A program made the position numbers and the translations under genes. This document shows, piece by piece, positions 35,601-47,193 of a DNA stretch of 64,000 nucleotides. The stretch comes from Alphaproteobacteria bacterium LSUCC0396. Its GTDB lineage: Bacteria > Pseudomonadota > Alphaproteobacteria > Puniceispirillales > Puniceispirillaceae. The stretch's first letter is position 1. Every line of letters starts with the position of its first letter. The stretch spans positions 1,419,001-1,483,000 of the forward strand of contig CP166131.1 of NCBI GenBank assembly GCA_041228345.1. Reading direction: 5' to 3'. Under the pieces are notes generated by a model. It had not been told where the DNA came from and searched no databases. It saw nothing but the letters and a program-made list of their open reading frames with translations.

Positions 35601-36055
35601 TAACCAATGCCGATTTCACCGCGAAGATAAACGCGATTGGCGGCAAAGATATAGCGGTTCATTACCATCTTGCCCCGCCTTTGCTTAGCTGGCGAAAAGG
35701 CCGCGATGGAACCCCCCGCAAAATTCGCTTTGGGCCTTGGCTGACGCCGGTTTTAACGATGATTGCGCGCCTGTCTTGGCTCCGTGATAGCTGGATTGAT
35801 CCGTTCGGCTTCAGTGCTGAGCGACAAAGCGAGCGGGCCCACCGTGAAACGGTAATCAACTGGCTAGACCAGCTTGGCACCAATGCATCATCGCGCCAAT
35901 ATGAGCAGATTGAGACGGCGCTTGAGCTCATGCTGAAGATACGCGGCTATGGTCATGTAAAAGCCGCAAACATGACCCGGTACGAGCAAGAGATTAGCGC
36001 CATTATATCAGGGCTATCAACACAGCCACCCACATTGGATATGGCCGCAGAATAG
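32618..36055 (+). CDS. fused indolepyruvate ferredoxin oxidoreductase
   Basis: One chain of about 1145 residues combining the IorA-like and IorB-like parts, the usual form in proteobacteria. It oxidatively decarboxylates aryl-pyruvates (from Trp, Phe, Tyr) to aryl-acetyl-CoA with ferredoxin. Order: pyrimidine-type N-terminal domain (GYPGSPLGGLD), TPP domain with WYCAGCPHNSST, GIGCHSISGF and GGEGAFWIG, iron-sulphur ligands CEGCGDC...NKDMSCLTGFCPSF near residue 630, then the gamma-type domain GIGGTGVSTLAGI. ATG 32618 is chosen because AAGGG precedes it by 6 bases; ATG 32597 is alternative. Monocistronic, likely tied to catabolism of amino acids released by the neighbouring hydrolases. Confidence 0.93.
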   Translation: MDEIQLRDCYQKRHGPAYMTGTQALVRLLLEQARLDREQGINSRGLVSGYPGSPLGGLDLELNRNLDLLAAEGVVFQPAINEELAATAIWGAQHIHLYDQPDIDGVFGLWYGKGPGLDRALDAIRHANMGGVSKFGGMVLAVGDDATGKSSTLAYQSEQTLIAAGVPFFYPRSLHDIIPMGLMAFALSRQAGCCVGMKIVVDTADTSGIVDLDNIHPDIIAGNENGPVHIGRHDPALLREDRLFNLRLPAVRAFQHTQQINAPILPQPANGKLGIIAVGKALYEVNDALISLGIKDRVAAGIGLFSVVMPWPVNADGLADFAKNFDEVMVVEEKRPIVEEQLARAVVNLPARAVITGKMAPDGSPLLPETGEITHAILMTAITKRANAHDIAIRAVPAVITAQTLPHIANRTPWYCAGCPHNSSTKLPDGEIVGMGIGCHSISGFLTPDEITNFTQMGGEGAFWIGRAPFSSQTHSFQNIGDGTYAHSGYLGIRAAVAAGVNMTFKILYNGAVAMTGGQSIEGGQTPWVMSRQLAAEGIVKIAIVSDAPETLMAGAKWASNCHFYHRDDIVKLQQELKSITGVTAIIYVQDCATELRRKRKRGLIADKPETIVINEAVCEGCGDCAVKSNCVAVKPVMRPEGEKRMIDQSLCNKDMSCLTGFCPSFVTLKGGNTASKAPPATRPAFPADIKLPAPTPVRDGIFNIFVAGIGGTGVSTLAGILIMAARVDGIAGTAVNQTGLSQKNGGVTSQIRLAKGASLAGHMVRLPTHEADLLIGCDAVVAANDMVLGLLNKTTSSAIINDNIDPVGVAGVGIGSVVDMPVVMTRLGAAMDKARITRFAISSLANQILGSTTSSTIIMLGWAVQKGLIPIGVEAVEAALRLNGTSVDDNLAALKWGRLLAHAPDQLLALLAAKAAPKNQDLLHDPAAAIAYFAAQLTAYQNTAYAARFTTEINRFIDRLTAAKVPTDAIGISAARVLFRAMAIKDEYEVARQLTNADFTAKINAIGGKDIAVHYHLAPPLLSWRKGRDGTPRKIRFGPWLTPVLTMIARLSWLRDSWIDPFGFSAERQSERAHRETVINWLDQLGTNASSRQYEQIETALELMLKIRGYGHVKAANMTRYEQEISAIISGLSTQPPTLDMAAE

Positions 36056-36068
36056 ACGGTTTTGGCCG

Positions 36069-36473
36069 TTAGATATAGTTTGAAATCTCGATGAGGTTAT
36101 CGTCAGGATCGCGGATATAAACCGATAAAAGTGGCCCATTGGCGCCGGTTTTACGAACCGGACCATCCTCAATTTCGACGCCATGATTGGCAAGATGCTG
36201 CTGCCAGTCGCCAAGCGGCTGATCGGTGATGAAACAAAGATCGACACTGCCGGCGACCGGGTTTTTGGCATGAGGAATATAAGGGGATGATGCATTGTGA
36301 AGGTTTATTTTCTGGTTCCCAAAATGCAATGACTGGCGCACAGGCCCTCCAGTTGGTGGCTGAAATTCACTATGCTCCATACCCATGATTTCAGTATAGA
36401 ATGCCACCGTCGCAGCAACATCGGCCGCCTGCATAACAATATGGTCAATCGACTGAATTTTCAGCGTTTCCAT
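36069..36473 (-). CDS. VOC (glyoxalase/bleomycin-resistance fold) family protein
   Basis: A 134-residue metalloenzyme-fold protein. IQSIDHIVMQAADVAATVAFYTEIMGMEHSEF opens the first beta-alpha-beta-beta-beta module, and SVDLCFITDQPLGDWQQHLANHGVEIEDGPV with YIRDPDDNLIEISNY forms the second. The likely metal ligands are His in IDHIVM, His in SLHFGNQKINLH and Glu in LIEIS. Relatives include glyoxalase I-like enzymes and biphenyl-diol dioxygenases; the substrate is unknown. AGGGA seven bases before ATG 36473 fixes the start. It converges on the indolepyruvate oxidoreductase gene. Confidence 0.85.
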   Translation of the reverse strand: METLKIQSIDHIVMQAADVAATVAFYTEIMGMEHSEFQPPTGGPVRQSLHFGNQKINLHNASSPYIPHAKNPVAGSVDLCFITDQPLGDWQQHLANHGVEIEDGPVRKTGANGPLLSVYIRDPDDNLIEISNYI

Positions 36474-36568
36474 TTTATATTCCCTTAGATTTAAACAGTG
36501 GGAGACTCTGCCCTCACAGAACATTGAACAAGAGACATGAGTGATGCGTTAATGCCGGGCGTGATCAC

Positions 36569-37873
<1,305 letters not shown>

Positions 37874-38098
37874 GGCGCTGTTTCCCTAACCATTCCAAGG
37901 TTTGATAACAGGCGGATAAAATTTGTTCAATGCCAGAGTGTAGTTACCAGAAAAAATTGATAACCGATTAGAGTTTTGGGCTGTTTTGTGGCAAATTTGT
38001 TAACCGAGCGACTTGACCTATTTCGCGACCAAAGAGTAAGCCTTTCAAAAATGGCGGCAACGCGGCTGCTAATGACGGCAATTTAAGGAATGTACCGC
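37874..38098. promoter_or_regulatory. divergent intergenic region (ugd / galU)
   Basis: The 225-base gap must hold both promoters. AAGGA at 38085-38089 sits nine bases before ATG 38099 and directly abuts ATG 38090, so the later ATG is the probable galU start. No operator or clear promoter was identified. Confidence 0.35.
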
Positions 38099-38968
38099 AT
38101 GATCAAAAAAGCGATTTTTCCAGTTGGCGGGCTTGGTACAAGGTTTCTGCCAGCCACCAAAGCACTGCCAAAGGAAATGCTTCCTGTTGTTGATAAACCG
38201 CTGATACAATATGCGGTTGAAGAGGCGGCTGCCGCTGGTATCGAGGAATTTATCTTTGTGACCGGCCGAAACAAGACGGCGATCGAGGATCATTTTGATC
38301 ACTCATTTGAGCTGGAGGAAACGCTTCTTGCCAAGGGCAAGGCGGCGGCGTTGGATACCGTACGCGGAATGATACACGCGCCGGGGTCAGTTGCTTATGT
38401 TCGCCAGCAAGAGCCGGCCGGCCTTGGCCATGCGGTATGGTGCGCCCGTAATCTGGTACATGATGAGCCAGTTGCCATTTTGCTGGCTGATGACCTTATT
38501 CTTGGCAAGAGCTGCATGGCCGAAATGGTTGCATCTTATCAGGGCGGCAACATGATTGCGGTGATGGATGTGCCAAAATCGGAAACAAGCTCTTATGGTA
38601 TCATCACGCCGGGCAAAGATCACGGCCAGCTGATTGACGTTGCCGGTCTTGTTGAAAAGCCGGATCCAGAAGACGCGCCATCCACCTTGGCTGTCGTTGG
38701 TCGATACATAATCGAAGCTGGCGTTTTCTCGCAGCTTGATCGCCAAGAACGCGGCGCTGGTAACGAGGTGCAGCTGACCGACGCGCTTGCCCGTCAAATT
38801 GGCAAGGTACCTTTTCACGGCTTACGGTTTTCAGGTGAACGATTTGACTGCGGATCAAAAATCGGTTTCTTGCAAGCGAATATCGCATTTGCAATGTCAC
38901 GCGATGATCTTGCAGCACCACTTGCGAAATGGCTAAAGGGCCGGATGCCGTCAGGCAAAGGTGAATAA
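38099..38968 (+). CDS. galU: UTP-glucose-1-phosphate uridylyltransferase
   Basis: Makes UDP-glucose from glucose-1-phosphate and UTP. The 289-residue protein opens MIKKAIFPVGGLGTRFLPATKALPKEMLPVVDKPLIQYAVEEA, the nucleotide-binding signature of bacterial GalU. EPAGLGHAVWCARN, LADDLILG (metal-binding Asp) and GVVEKP-like GLVEKPDPEDAPS complete the catalytic core. It feeds the divergent ugd, and the downstream phosphohexomutase gene (61 bases on) supplies glucose-1-phosphate, so the three form one pathway. Confidence 0.95.
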   Translation: MIKKAIFPVGGLGTRFLPATKALPKEMLPVVDKPLIQYAVEEAAAAGIEEFIFVTGRNKTAIEDHFDHSFELEETLLAKGKAAALDTVRGMIHAPGSVAYVRQQEPAGLGHAVWCARNLVHDEPVAILLADDLILGKSCMAEMVASYQGGNMIAVMDVPKSETSSYGIITPGKDHGQLIDVAGLVEKPDPEDAPSTLAVVGRYIIEAGVFSQLDRQERGAGNEVQLTDALARQIGKVPFHGLRFSGERFDCGSKIGFLQANIAFAMSRDDLAAPLAKWLKGRMPSGKGE

Positions 38969-39029
38969 CCCGAAAAACGCGGACCATTCTCCCAATTTTT
39001 AATCCAGACGTTTTAATAGAGGCCAGTTC

Positions 39030-40415
39030 ATGACTCAGCATGTTTTTCATCCATCTATTTTACGTGCCTATGACATTCGCGGGATTGTCGGGGAAACACT
39101 GACACTGGCTGACGCGCACGCCATCGGGCTTGGTTATGCCGCCTGTCTTCGCCATCGTGGCCATGGCAATCATGTTGCGGTCGGGCGCGATGGGCGTTTG
39201 TCATCACCGGCGCTGGCAGCCGCCCTTTGTGACGGGCTGGTGGCCGGCGGAGCGCAGGTCAGCGACATCGGCTGCGGCTCAACGCCAATGCTATATTATG
39301 CCGGTGTAACGCTAGACGCTGATGCCGCGATCCAAGTCACCGGATCACATAATCCGCCAAGCCATAATGGGTTTAAAATGGTTATGAACGGCGTCGTATT
39401 TTTTGGCGATGACATTCAACAACTTGGTGAGATTAGCGCTGCTGGGCCTGCCAAAATGGCTGGCGGCAGTTACGCCGAGGTTGCTGTTTTTGACGATTAC
39501 ATCGACCGGCTTACCGCCGATGCGAACACTGGTGATTTTACGGTTATCTGGGATTGCGGCAATGGCGCGGCCGGGCCATCAACGATCGCTGCTACAAAAC
39601 GGCTAAACGGTCGTCATAAAGTGCTTTTTGGTGACATTGACGGAACCTTTCCAAACCATCACCCCAATCCTGTTGATCCGGAAACCCTTGCCATCCTCTG
39701 CGATGCTGTTGCCGGGGCAGGGGCTGATCTTGGGATCGGCTTTGATGGCGATGGTGACCGAATTGGAATTGTTGACGCAAAAGGCCGGCAAATGCCAGGC
39801 GATTTTCTGACGGCCTTTCTGGCACAGGACATTCTAGAACGCAGTCCAGGAGCGCCGGTTATCCTTGATGTGAAATCATCCGATATGGCGATGGATCTGA
39901 TTACGCAGGCAGGCGGTGATGCGCAAATTTGGAAAACCGGCCACAGCCATATGAAAACCCGCATGGCGGCACTCACCGCGCCGTTGGCTGGCGAGATGTC
40001 GGGGCATATTTTCATCAAAGACGGTTTCTATGGATTTGATGATGCGCTTTATGTCGGGATCCGCGTTTTGTGCCAGATGGCCAAAACCGGACAGAGCATC
40101 ACTGATTTTATTGATGGGCTGGCGCCCCAGCATGCAACACCTGAATTGCGGATTGACTGCCCGGATGACCAGAAATTTGGTGTTATTGACCGGCTTGCCG
40201 CACATATAAAGAGCCAGATTGATGCCAAGAACCTTAGTCTGATAGATGGGGTTAGGGTGCGAACTAATGACGGCTGGTGGCTTGTCCGCGCCTCTAATAC
40301 CGAGGCCGCGCTGGTCGCGCGTGCCGAAGGAAAAACACCGGTGATTCTCGATAATCTTGTTGGTGATATCGAAGCTGCGTTGGCTGGTGCAGGTCTTCAC
40401 TGGCGGCGTCCATAA
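39030..40415 (+). CDS. phosphomannomutase / phosphoglucomutase
   Basis: Alpha-D-phosphohexomutase of 461 residues, AlgC/ManB type, interconverting hexose-6-P and hexose-1-P. Active-site phosphoserine is in VTGSHNPPSHNGFKM near residue 110, the metal loop is GFDGDGDRIGIVD near 240, the sugar-selectivity loop GEMSGHIFIKD (GEMSGH permits both mannose and glucose) near 325, and the phosphate-binding RASNTEAALVARAEG near the end. AGAGG upstream of the ATG. Likely co-transcribed with galU. Symbol left blank because the manB, pgm and algC names overlap. Confidence 0.92.
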   Translation: MTQHVFHPSILRAYDIRGIVGETLTLADAHAIGLGYAACLRHRGHGNHVAVGRDGRLSSPALAAALCDGLVAGGAQVSDIGCGSTPMLYYAGVTLDADAAIQVTGSHNPPSHNGFKMVMNGVVFFGDDIQQLGEISAAGPAKMAGGSYAEVAVFDDYIDRLTADANTGDFTVIWDCGNGAAGPSTIAATKRLNGRHKVLFGDIDGTFPNHHPNPVDPETLAILCDAVAGAGADLGIGFDGDGDRIGIVDAKGRQMPGDFLTAFLAQDILERSPGAPVILDVKSSDMAMDLITQAGGDAQIWKTGHSHMKTRMAALTAPLAGEMSGHIFIKDGFYGFDDALYVGIRVLCQMAKTGQSITDFIDGLAPQHATPELRIDCPDDQKFGVIDRLAAHIKSQIDAKNLSLIDGVRVRTNDGWWLVRASNTEAALVARAEGKTPVILDNLVGDIEAALAGAGLHWRRP

Positions 40416-40439
40416 CCGCGCCCCGATAGCAGCTTTATT

Positions 40440-40458
40440 CTCAATAATTGAGTTTTTT
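40440..40458 (+). terminator. weak intrinsic terminator after the phosphohexomutase gene
   Basis: CTCAA-TAA-TTGAG followed by six T residues. The stem is short (5 bp, AT-rich), so efficiency would be modest, but its place just after the stop and before the malate synthase promoter region fits. Confidence 0.45.
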
Positions 40459-40610
40459 GCGCTAGCGATGGCGTAAAAATGTGTGATTCGATGGAATCCC
40501 ACCTGTTGCAACTTGAAAGACAATGCGAGTTCAGTTAGACAAAGAAAATTTTTTCAACCATTCCCCCCTGCCTGATTTACATCGGGTTGCCTGCTTAAGC
40601 GGAGCAAACA

Positions 40611-42779
40611 ATGTCAGACGTTATTACCCATGGTGGTCTATCCATAGCCAAGGTTCTATATGATTTGGTGAATGATGAAATTCTAGCTGGCACCAAAATC
40701 GCCCCAGATGTTTTCTGGAACGGGTTTGACCAGGCGGCGCATCAGCTGGCACCAAAAAATCAGGCGCTTATCGAGACACGAGCGCGGCTACAACGCCAGA
40801 TTGACGACTGGCTAAAAGCCAATAGCGATGGAGGCATTGACGCCGCTGCCTATGAGAAATTTCTCGCCGAAATTGGTTATCTTCATGATGATGCTGGTGA
40901 TTTTGAGATTGAAACCAGCAATGTTGATCCGGAGATCGCAACCATCGCCGGCCCACAGCTGGTCGTGCCGATCACCAACGCGCGTTATGCCCTAAACGCC
41001 GCCAATGCCCGCTGGGGCAGCCTTTATGATGCGCTTTACGGCACTGATGCGATTGACGACGCAGACGGCGCCGGCCGCAATGATGGCTATAATCCGGTAC
41101 GGGGTAAAAAAGTGATTTCATTTGCCCGTGATCTTCTTGACCAGTCCGCGCCATTGGCAAATGGCAGCTGGCACGATGTAACCGGCCTTAATATTGCCGG
41201 TGGGACGCTCACGATCAGCCAGTCTAGCGCCAGTACGTCGCTGTCAAATGCAGATCAGTTTGTCGGCTATACCGGTAACCCCGAAGCCCCGACAAGCGTC
41301 ATTGTTGTCAAAAACGGCCTTCATCTTGAAATTATCATCAATGCCAACGGCAGAATTGGCGCTGATGACGCGGCGCATATTAATGATGTGATTGTCGAGG
41401 CAGCGCTGACAAGCATCATTGATCTTGAAGATTCAATTGCTGCGGTAGATGCCGAAGATAAGGTGCTGGCCTATCGCAACTGGAACCAGATCATGCGGGG
41501 TAGTTTAACCGCAGAATTTGCCAAGAATGGCAAAAGCATGACACGGTCGTTGAACCCCGACAAAAGCTACACCGCACCTGATGGCAGCACCAAAACATTG
41601 CGCGGCCGGGCATTAATGCTGGTTCGTAATGTTGGTCACCTGATGACCAATCCGGCGGTGCATCTATTCGGCGGTCAGGAGATTCCCGAAGGCATCCTTG
41701 ATGCGTTTATTTCGGTTGCCGCCGCATTACCAGATTTTGCCAGCGGCCAGAATTCACCGGCCGGTTCAATCTATGTCGTCAAACCAAAAATGCATGGTCC
41801 GGATGAAGTCGCCTTTGCGGTTGAAACCTTTGAAATGGTTGAACAGCTTTTGCAGCTGCCAGCCAATAGCATCAAAATCGGTATCATGGACGAAGAACGC
41901 CGCACCACGGTAAACCTTAAAGAATGTATCCGTGCTGCAAAATCACGCGTTGCGTTCATTAATACCGGATTTCTTGACCGTACCGGCGATGAAATTCACA
42001 CCTCAATGTATGCTGGTGCGATGATCCGCAAAGGCGATATGAAAGCCGCAACATGGATTTCAGCTTATGAAGATTGGAATGTTGATGTTGGGCTTGCTTG
42101 TGGGTTTTCAGGTAAGGCGCAAATCGGCAAGGGCATGTGGGCCATGCCGGACATGATGGCCGATATGATTGCGCAGAAGAGCGCTCATCCGAACGCTGGT
42201 GCAAATTGCGCGTGGGTACCATCGCCAACTGCGGCGACCCTGCACGCATTGCATTATCACGCGGTGGATGTGGCCAAGCGGCAGGCTGAACTGGCGGGTA
42301 AGTCACGCGCTAGCCGTTCGGATATTCTGTCCATTCCAGTGGCCAGCCGGCCGAATTGGTCAGCCGAGGATATCCGTGCGGAATTGCGCAATAACGCCCA
42401 AGGTATTCTAGGCTATGTTGTGCGCTGGATTGATCAGGGCGTTGGCTGCTCGAAGGTTCCCGACATTCATAATGTTGGCCTGATGGAAGACCGGGCAACC
42501 TTGCGGATTTCATCGCAGCATATTGCCAATTGGCTGCATCATGGGATCTGTGACGCCGATCTGGTCATGGATGTGATGAAGGAAATGGCCGCCGTTGTTG
42601 ACAGCCAAAATGCAGATGATCCGGCTTATGAGCCTATGGATGGCCGATTTGATCAATCTATCGCCTTTCAGGCGGCGCTTGACCTTGTCTTTAAGGGTAT
42701 CGAACAGCCATCAGGCTATACCGAGCCTGTTTTGCATGCGCGCCGACTGGAAAAAAAGGCCGCAGCGCACGCCGCATAA
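40611..42779 (+). CDS. glcB: malate synthase G
   Basis: Condenses glyoxylate with acetyl-CoA to malate. The 722 residues match the single-chain G form. Recognisable are the N-terminal clasp, [19 protein letters not shown] (with metal-ligand acids nearby), [16 protein letters not shown], the [15 protein letters not shown] catalytic region, [18 protein letters not shown] and [21 protein letters not shown]. There is no isocitrate lyase next to it, so glyoxylate may come from glycolate, purine or amino-acid breakdown. AGCGGAG six bases before the ATG. A 195-base gap upstream holds its promoter. Confidence 0.96.
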   Translation: MSDVITHGGLSIAKVLYDLVNDEILAGTKIAPDVFWNGFDQAAHQLAPKNQALIETRARLQRQIDDWLKANSDGGIDAAAYEKFLAEIGYLHDDAGDFEIETSNVDPEIATIAGPQLVVPITNARYALNAANARWGSLYDALYGTDAIDDADGAGRNDGYNPVRGKKVISFARDLLDQSAPLANGSWHDVTGLNIAGGTLTISQSSASTSLSNADQFVGYTGNPEAPTSVIVVKNGLHLEIIINANGRIGADDAAHINDVIVEAALTSIIDLEDSIAAVDAEDKVLAYRNWNQIMRGSLTAEFAKNGKSMTRSLNPDKSYTAPDGSTKTLRGRALMLVRNVGHLMTNPAVHLFGGQEIPEGILDAFISVAAALPDFASGQNSPAGSIYVVKPKMHGPDEVAFAVETFEMVEQLLQLPANSIKIGIMDEERRTTVNLKECIRAAKSRVAFINTGFLDRTGDEIHTSMYAGAMIRKGDMKAATWISAYEDWNVDVGLACGFSGKAQIGKGMWAMPDMMADMIAQKSAHPNAGANCAWVPSPTAATLHALHYHAVDVAKRQAELAGKSRASRSDILSIPVASRPNWSAEDIRAELRNNAQGILGYVVRWIDQGVGCSKVPDIHNVGLMEDRATLRISSQHIANWLHHGICDADLVMDVMKEMAAVVDSQNADDPAYEPMDGRFDQSIAFQAALDLVFKGIEQPSGYTEPVLHARRLEKKAAAHAA

Positions 42780-42797
42780 AACAGAGACACCAGAAGG

Positions 42798-42836
42798 AAA
42801 CAGGGCTGTGATCTAAACCGGATCATGGCCCTGTTT
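42798..42836. terminator. bidirectional hairpin between glcB and ccrM
   Basis: AAACAGGGC (42798-42806) pairs with GCCCTGTTT (42828-42836), and the stem continues inward through two wobble pairs and TGATC/GATCA to about 16 bp with a 7-base loop. It lies between convergent genes and has A residues 5' and T residues 3', so it can stop transcripts from both sides. Confidence 0.75.
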
Positions 42837-42857
42837 ATGCTGTAAAACCCGTTTTTA

Positions 42858-43952
<1,095 letters not shown>

Positions 43953-43997
43953 TCATTCATTCTATGCCAGCAATTTGCCAGCTCTATTCTTATAAAA

Positions 43998-44010
43998 GAA
44001 TCATAGAATC
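43998..44010. promoter_or_regulatory. paired GANTC methylation sites upstream of ccrM
   Basis: GAATC occurs at 43998-44002 and 44006-44010, about 60-70 bases before the ccrM start. In Caulobacter, GANTC sites in the ccrM leader make its expression sensitive to methylation state. The same arrangement is visible here; function is inferred. Confidence 0.5.
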
Positions 44011-44185
44011 AATATAAGTCAACAGCTTATAGGGCTTTCTTAAAGTCATATCAATATATTGTGTCAGCGATGATCACAACCAAGCCTATCTTGTGATGCC
44101 GCCGCGTGACACTCTGCAGGCAAAACCCGATTTTTTTGAAAAAACCAAAATTCTTGTGCCTGTGTCGCGGATAAATTGTCGCGGG

Positions 44186-44827
44186 TTAATCGTCGCCCGC
44201 ATCGAGATAGCGCCGGATCGGCTTAAAACTGCGGCGGTGATACGGGGTAACACCAAATTGCCTAATTCCGGCCTGATGCGCCTTTGTGCCATAGCCCATA
44301 TTGTTCGCCCAGCCGTAGCCCGGATGCAGCGCATCCAGTGTCTGCATAATCTCGTCGCGCGCTGTCTTGGCAATAATCGACGCGGCTGCAATCGACAGTG
44401 ACCGGCTGTCACCTTTGATTAGCGCGGTTGCTGGCAGCGGCATATCAGGCGGCAACAGATTGCCATCAACCAGCGCATGAACCGGGGCAGATAGACCGGC
44501 CTTTACCAGCTTTTCCGTTAATCTTGATGCCGCTATCACCATGCCGGCAAAGGTCGCTTGCAAAATCCCGTTCTGGTCAATTTGCGCAACATCAATCGAT
44601 ATAGTGTGATGGAGATGTGGCGGCGCCATCATCACTGCCGCAAGGCTGGTTCGGCGCGGCGGCTTTATTTTTTTTGAATCATCAATATCAGCTGGTAACT
44701 CATCATATGCCGTTGGACAAAGCCAGATCGCCGTTACAGTAACTGGGCCCGCCCAAGGCCCCCGACCAGCCTCGTCAATGCCAATAACCGGCCCGTTAAA
44801 TTGCTGCTCATGGTCAAGATCAGGCAT
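44186..44827 (-). CDS. rnhB: ribonuclease HII
   Basis: Removes ribonucleotides from DNA and RNA primers. It has 213 residues. The catalytic carboxylates appear in VIGIDEAGRGPWAGPV (Asp-Glu near residue 18), the DSKK motif as IDDSKKI, and the third Asp in VDGNLL; YGWANNMGYGTKAHQAGIRQFGVTPYHRRSF is the RNase HII C-terminal signature. The ATG overlaps the moaB stop as TAATG, so the pair is translationally coupled. Confidence 0.95.
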   Translation of the reverse strand: MPDLDHEQQFNGPVIGIDEAGRGPWAGPVTVTAIWLCPTAYDELPADIDDSKKIKPPRRTSLAAVMMAPPHLHHTISIDVAQIDQNGILQATFAGMVIAASRLTEKLVKAGLSAPVHALVDGNLLPPDMPLPATALIKGDSRSLSIAAASIIAKTARDEIMQTLDALHPGYGWANNMGYGTKAHQAGIRQFGVTPYHRRSFKPIRRYLDAGDD

Positions 44828-45387
44828 TACCCACCACGGCGCTGGGTCGGCGATTCGGCAAGCCGCGGCATAATTTCAACAAAGTTGCATGGCCGATGAC
44901 GAATATCGAGCTGATAGCGAAGGATTTCATCCCATCCATCGCGGCACGCCGATGGCGATCCGGGCAACGCGAACAAATACGTGCCGCCTGCAACGCCAGC
45001 CACCGCACGTGATTGCACCGTTGAGGTGCCAATTTTGGCGAAGGATATATAACGGAATAATTCGCCAAAACCCTCAATTTCCTTTTCGAAAATTGCCCGA
45101 AATGCCTCGGGCGTACCATCGCGGCCGGTAAGGCCGGTTCCGCCCGTCGACACAATCACATCAATCCCGTCATCATCAATCCATTTGCGGAGCTGATCGA
45201 TAATCGCATCAAAATCATCAGTTACAATGGCGCGGGCAGCCAGATTATGCCCATCATCATTAACCCGCCCGGCCAATAGATCACCAGACCGGTCATCATC
45301 AGATTTGCGCGAGTCAGACACGGTTAAAATGGCGATATTTACCGGTACAAACGGGATGGTTTTATCAATCCGCTTATCATGATCCAT
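44827..45387 (-). CDS. moaB: molybdenum cofactor protein MoaB
   Basis: MoaB/MogA-fold protein of 186 residues, involved in adenylylation of molybdopterin. NIAILTVSDSRKSDDDRSGDLLAGRV, ATVTDDFDAIID-like ARAIVTDDFDAII, VIVSTGGTGLTGRDGTPEAF and the FALPGSPSACRDGWDEI loop are diagnostic. No other molybdenum-cofactor gene is in the window. It is followed without a gap by rnhB. Confidence 0.93.
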   Translation of the reverse strand: MDHDKRIDKTIPFVPVNIAILTVSDSRKSDDDRSGDLLAGRVNDDGHNLAARAIVTDDFDAIIDQLRKWIDDDGIDVIVSTGGTGLTGRDGTPEAFRAIFEKEIEGFGELFRYISFAKIGTSTVQSRAVAGVAGGTYLFALPGSPSACRDGWDEILRYQLDIRHRPCNFVEIMPRLAESPTQRRGG

Positions 45388-45453
45388 TGCTCTTGCCTTT
45401 CTATCCTTGAAATTGCTCTATCAGAGCAATCCCAAGCGGGTTATTTTAAACGG

Positions 45454-47193
45454 TCATTTTGCCTTATCAACAGCTTGGCTTGGAACGAACCGGCCGCCAT
45501 TGCCAGCGGCAAGCCCAGACAAGGCCGGCGAGGTTTCACCAAAAAGCTCACGGTAAATGCCAAGATTAGAAATGACATTTTTTACGTAATGGCGGGTTTC
45601 GCGCGCTGGCATCGATTCAACAAGCAAAAACGGGTCGTCCTGATGATCGACCTTGCGAAGCCATTTTCGCAAATTGCCCGGCCCGCCATTATACGCCGCA
45701 AGTAACCGGACCAATGAGCTTTCAACAAGCGGTTCATCAAGCAGATGCTGGATATAATCCTGCCCTAGTTCAAGATTTAATTTCGGCTCAAATAGCTGAT
45801 GCTTTTTGCCGCCACGATAGCCACGGTCACGCGCAATAAAGGACGCAGTGGCGGGCATGAGCTGCATCAGACCTGCGGCTTTGGCACTGCTTTTAGCACG
45901 CGGATTAAAACCGGATTCCTGCCGTGAAATTGCCCAGACCAAGGCTTCGTCAATATCATAATCGGCGTTGAATTGCGGATGCGGATATAGCGCACCATAC
46001 CAGCTGACACCGCTGTCCTTGCGGATGATTTCAGCAACCCGAAAGGCGAGACCAGCCATGCCCTGATCATTTGCAAACTGCATCACCCCAAGCCGGTATT
46101 GATCAGGCATTTCCATCCAAAGATAACGCAGTTCACGCTCGGCCGCATGAGTCTCGCCAATCTGTAATAAGGCGAATAAACGCTTGCCGCCCGGGCGGCT
46201 TGCCAGCCAGTCATAAAATCCGGGCTCGATTGCCGGAAGCTCAAACGAGATATTGATCTGCTGGCCTAATGCATGGCGCGCAACAACCCCATAAAAACTG
46301 TCGATTTCCCGCGCCGCTACTTCGAGATAGCGCACCGATTCTCTCGGCCGCCCCTGCCGCAACTCGATGCGGTGCGCCCAATAGGCGGCGGCACTACGCT
46401 GCCCCGGGTCCACTTCAGGCAGATTGGCAAGGGAGCGAAAAAACTGACCGGAAAGATCAATCTGACCGCTTCGCCATGCCGCCAAGCCACCGGCCCAATA
46501 GGCCAGCTGCGCATGTTCACGCCCGATGGCGATGGCATAGCGGGCTTGGCGAATGGCTTTTGAGTCAACCCCAAAGATAAAATAAGCATGGGCGATTTCA
46601 CCACGAAGCTGGCCCTCTTCCGCCGCCGTCAGATACCGCTTGTTTCCAGCATCACTGACAATCTCTAATGCGCCTGACGGCCAGCCACGCCGGATCGCCC
46701 GACGGATCGACCGCGCAATCGAGGCTGTGCGGGTTGCTGAGGCACGGCCAGCCGTGCTTGCCGGAATACGTGGCCGGTATCCATGCGCACCTGCCTGACC
46801 ATAGCCGTTCAGATAGCCCGGTTTTGGTGGTTTTGGACTACGCGCATCCTTTGGCTTGCGGCGCTTGGCAAGCCAATAGATACGGCTGGCATCGGGGTGG
46901 TCATTATAAGCTACAAGCCAACTGGATAATTCCTTATAGCTTGACCGCCATGCCGTTGGATGAAGATAGCGTTGTGCCAGCAAATGACCCGTTAGAATAG
47001 GGTCCTTGATCCGCCCCATTTCGCGGATAGCCTGCTTCATATTGCCAGCCTTCTGCAATTCGAAAAGGCGCTTATATTGTGCGGTATCAGACGCGCTTAA
47101 TGGTTCGGGGAGCGGTGATGCCATCGCCGGTGAAACAGCAAGGCTAAACACTAAAAGCACAGCAAGACATGGCCCCAAAAAAGGCGACATCAT
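45454..47193 (-). CDS. soluble lytic murein transglycosylase (Slt-type)
   Basis: Periplasmic enzyme that cleaves peptidoglycan between MurNAc and GlcNAc. The start at 47193 gives a signal peptide MMSPFLGPCLAVLLVFSLAVSPAMA; the longer open frame to 47292 would bury it, so I prefer the inner ATG. About 579 residues: a long alpha-helical superhelix (U and L domains) then the catalytic domain, with Glu in WAISRQESGFNPRAKSSAKAAGLMQLMPATA and AAYNGGPGNLRKW. C-terminal RETRHYVKNVISNLGIYR is typical of Slt70. It stands alone on the minus strand between udg and moaB. Confidence 0.92.
   Translation of the reverse strand: MMSPFLGPCLAVLLVFSLAVSPAMASPLPEPLSASDTAQYKRLFELQKAGNMKQAIREMGRIKDPILTGHLLAQRYLHPTAWRSSYKELSSWLVAYNDHPDASRIYWLAKRRKPKDARSPKPPKPGYLNGYGQAGAHGYRPRIPASTAGRASATRTASIARSIRRAIRRGWPSGALEIVSDAGNKRYLTAAEEGQLRGEIAHAYFIFGVDSKAIRQARYAIAIGREHAQLAYWAGGLAAWRSGQIDLSGQFFRSLANLPEVDPGQRSAAAYWAHRIELRQGRPRESVRYLEVAAREIDSFYGVVARHALGQQINISFELPAIEPGFYDWLASRPGGKRLFALLQIGETHAAERELRYLWMEMPDQYRLGVMQFANDQGMAGLAFRVAEIIRKDSGVSWYGALYPHPQFNADYDIDEALVWAISRQESGFNPRAKSSAKAAGLMQLMPATASFIARDRGYRGGKKHQLFEPKLNLELGQDYIQHLLDEPLVESSLVRLLAAYNGGPGNLRKWLRKVDHQDDPFLLVESMPARETRHYVKNVISNLGIYRELFGETSPALSGLAAGNGGRFVPSQAVDKAK

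Noticed and set aside
39876-40523. 215-codon minus-strand frame over the phosphohexomutase end
   Set aside because: Shadow of the phosphohexomutase gene extending into the intergenic gap; composition not protein-like.
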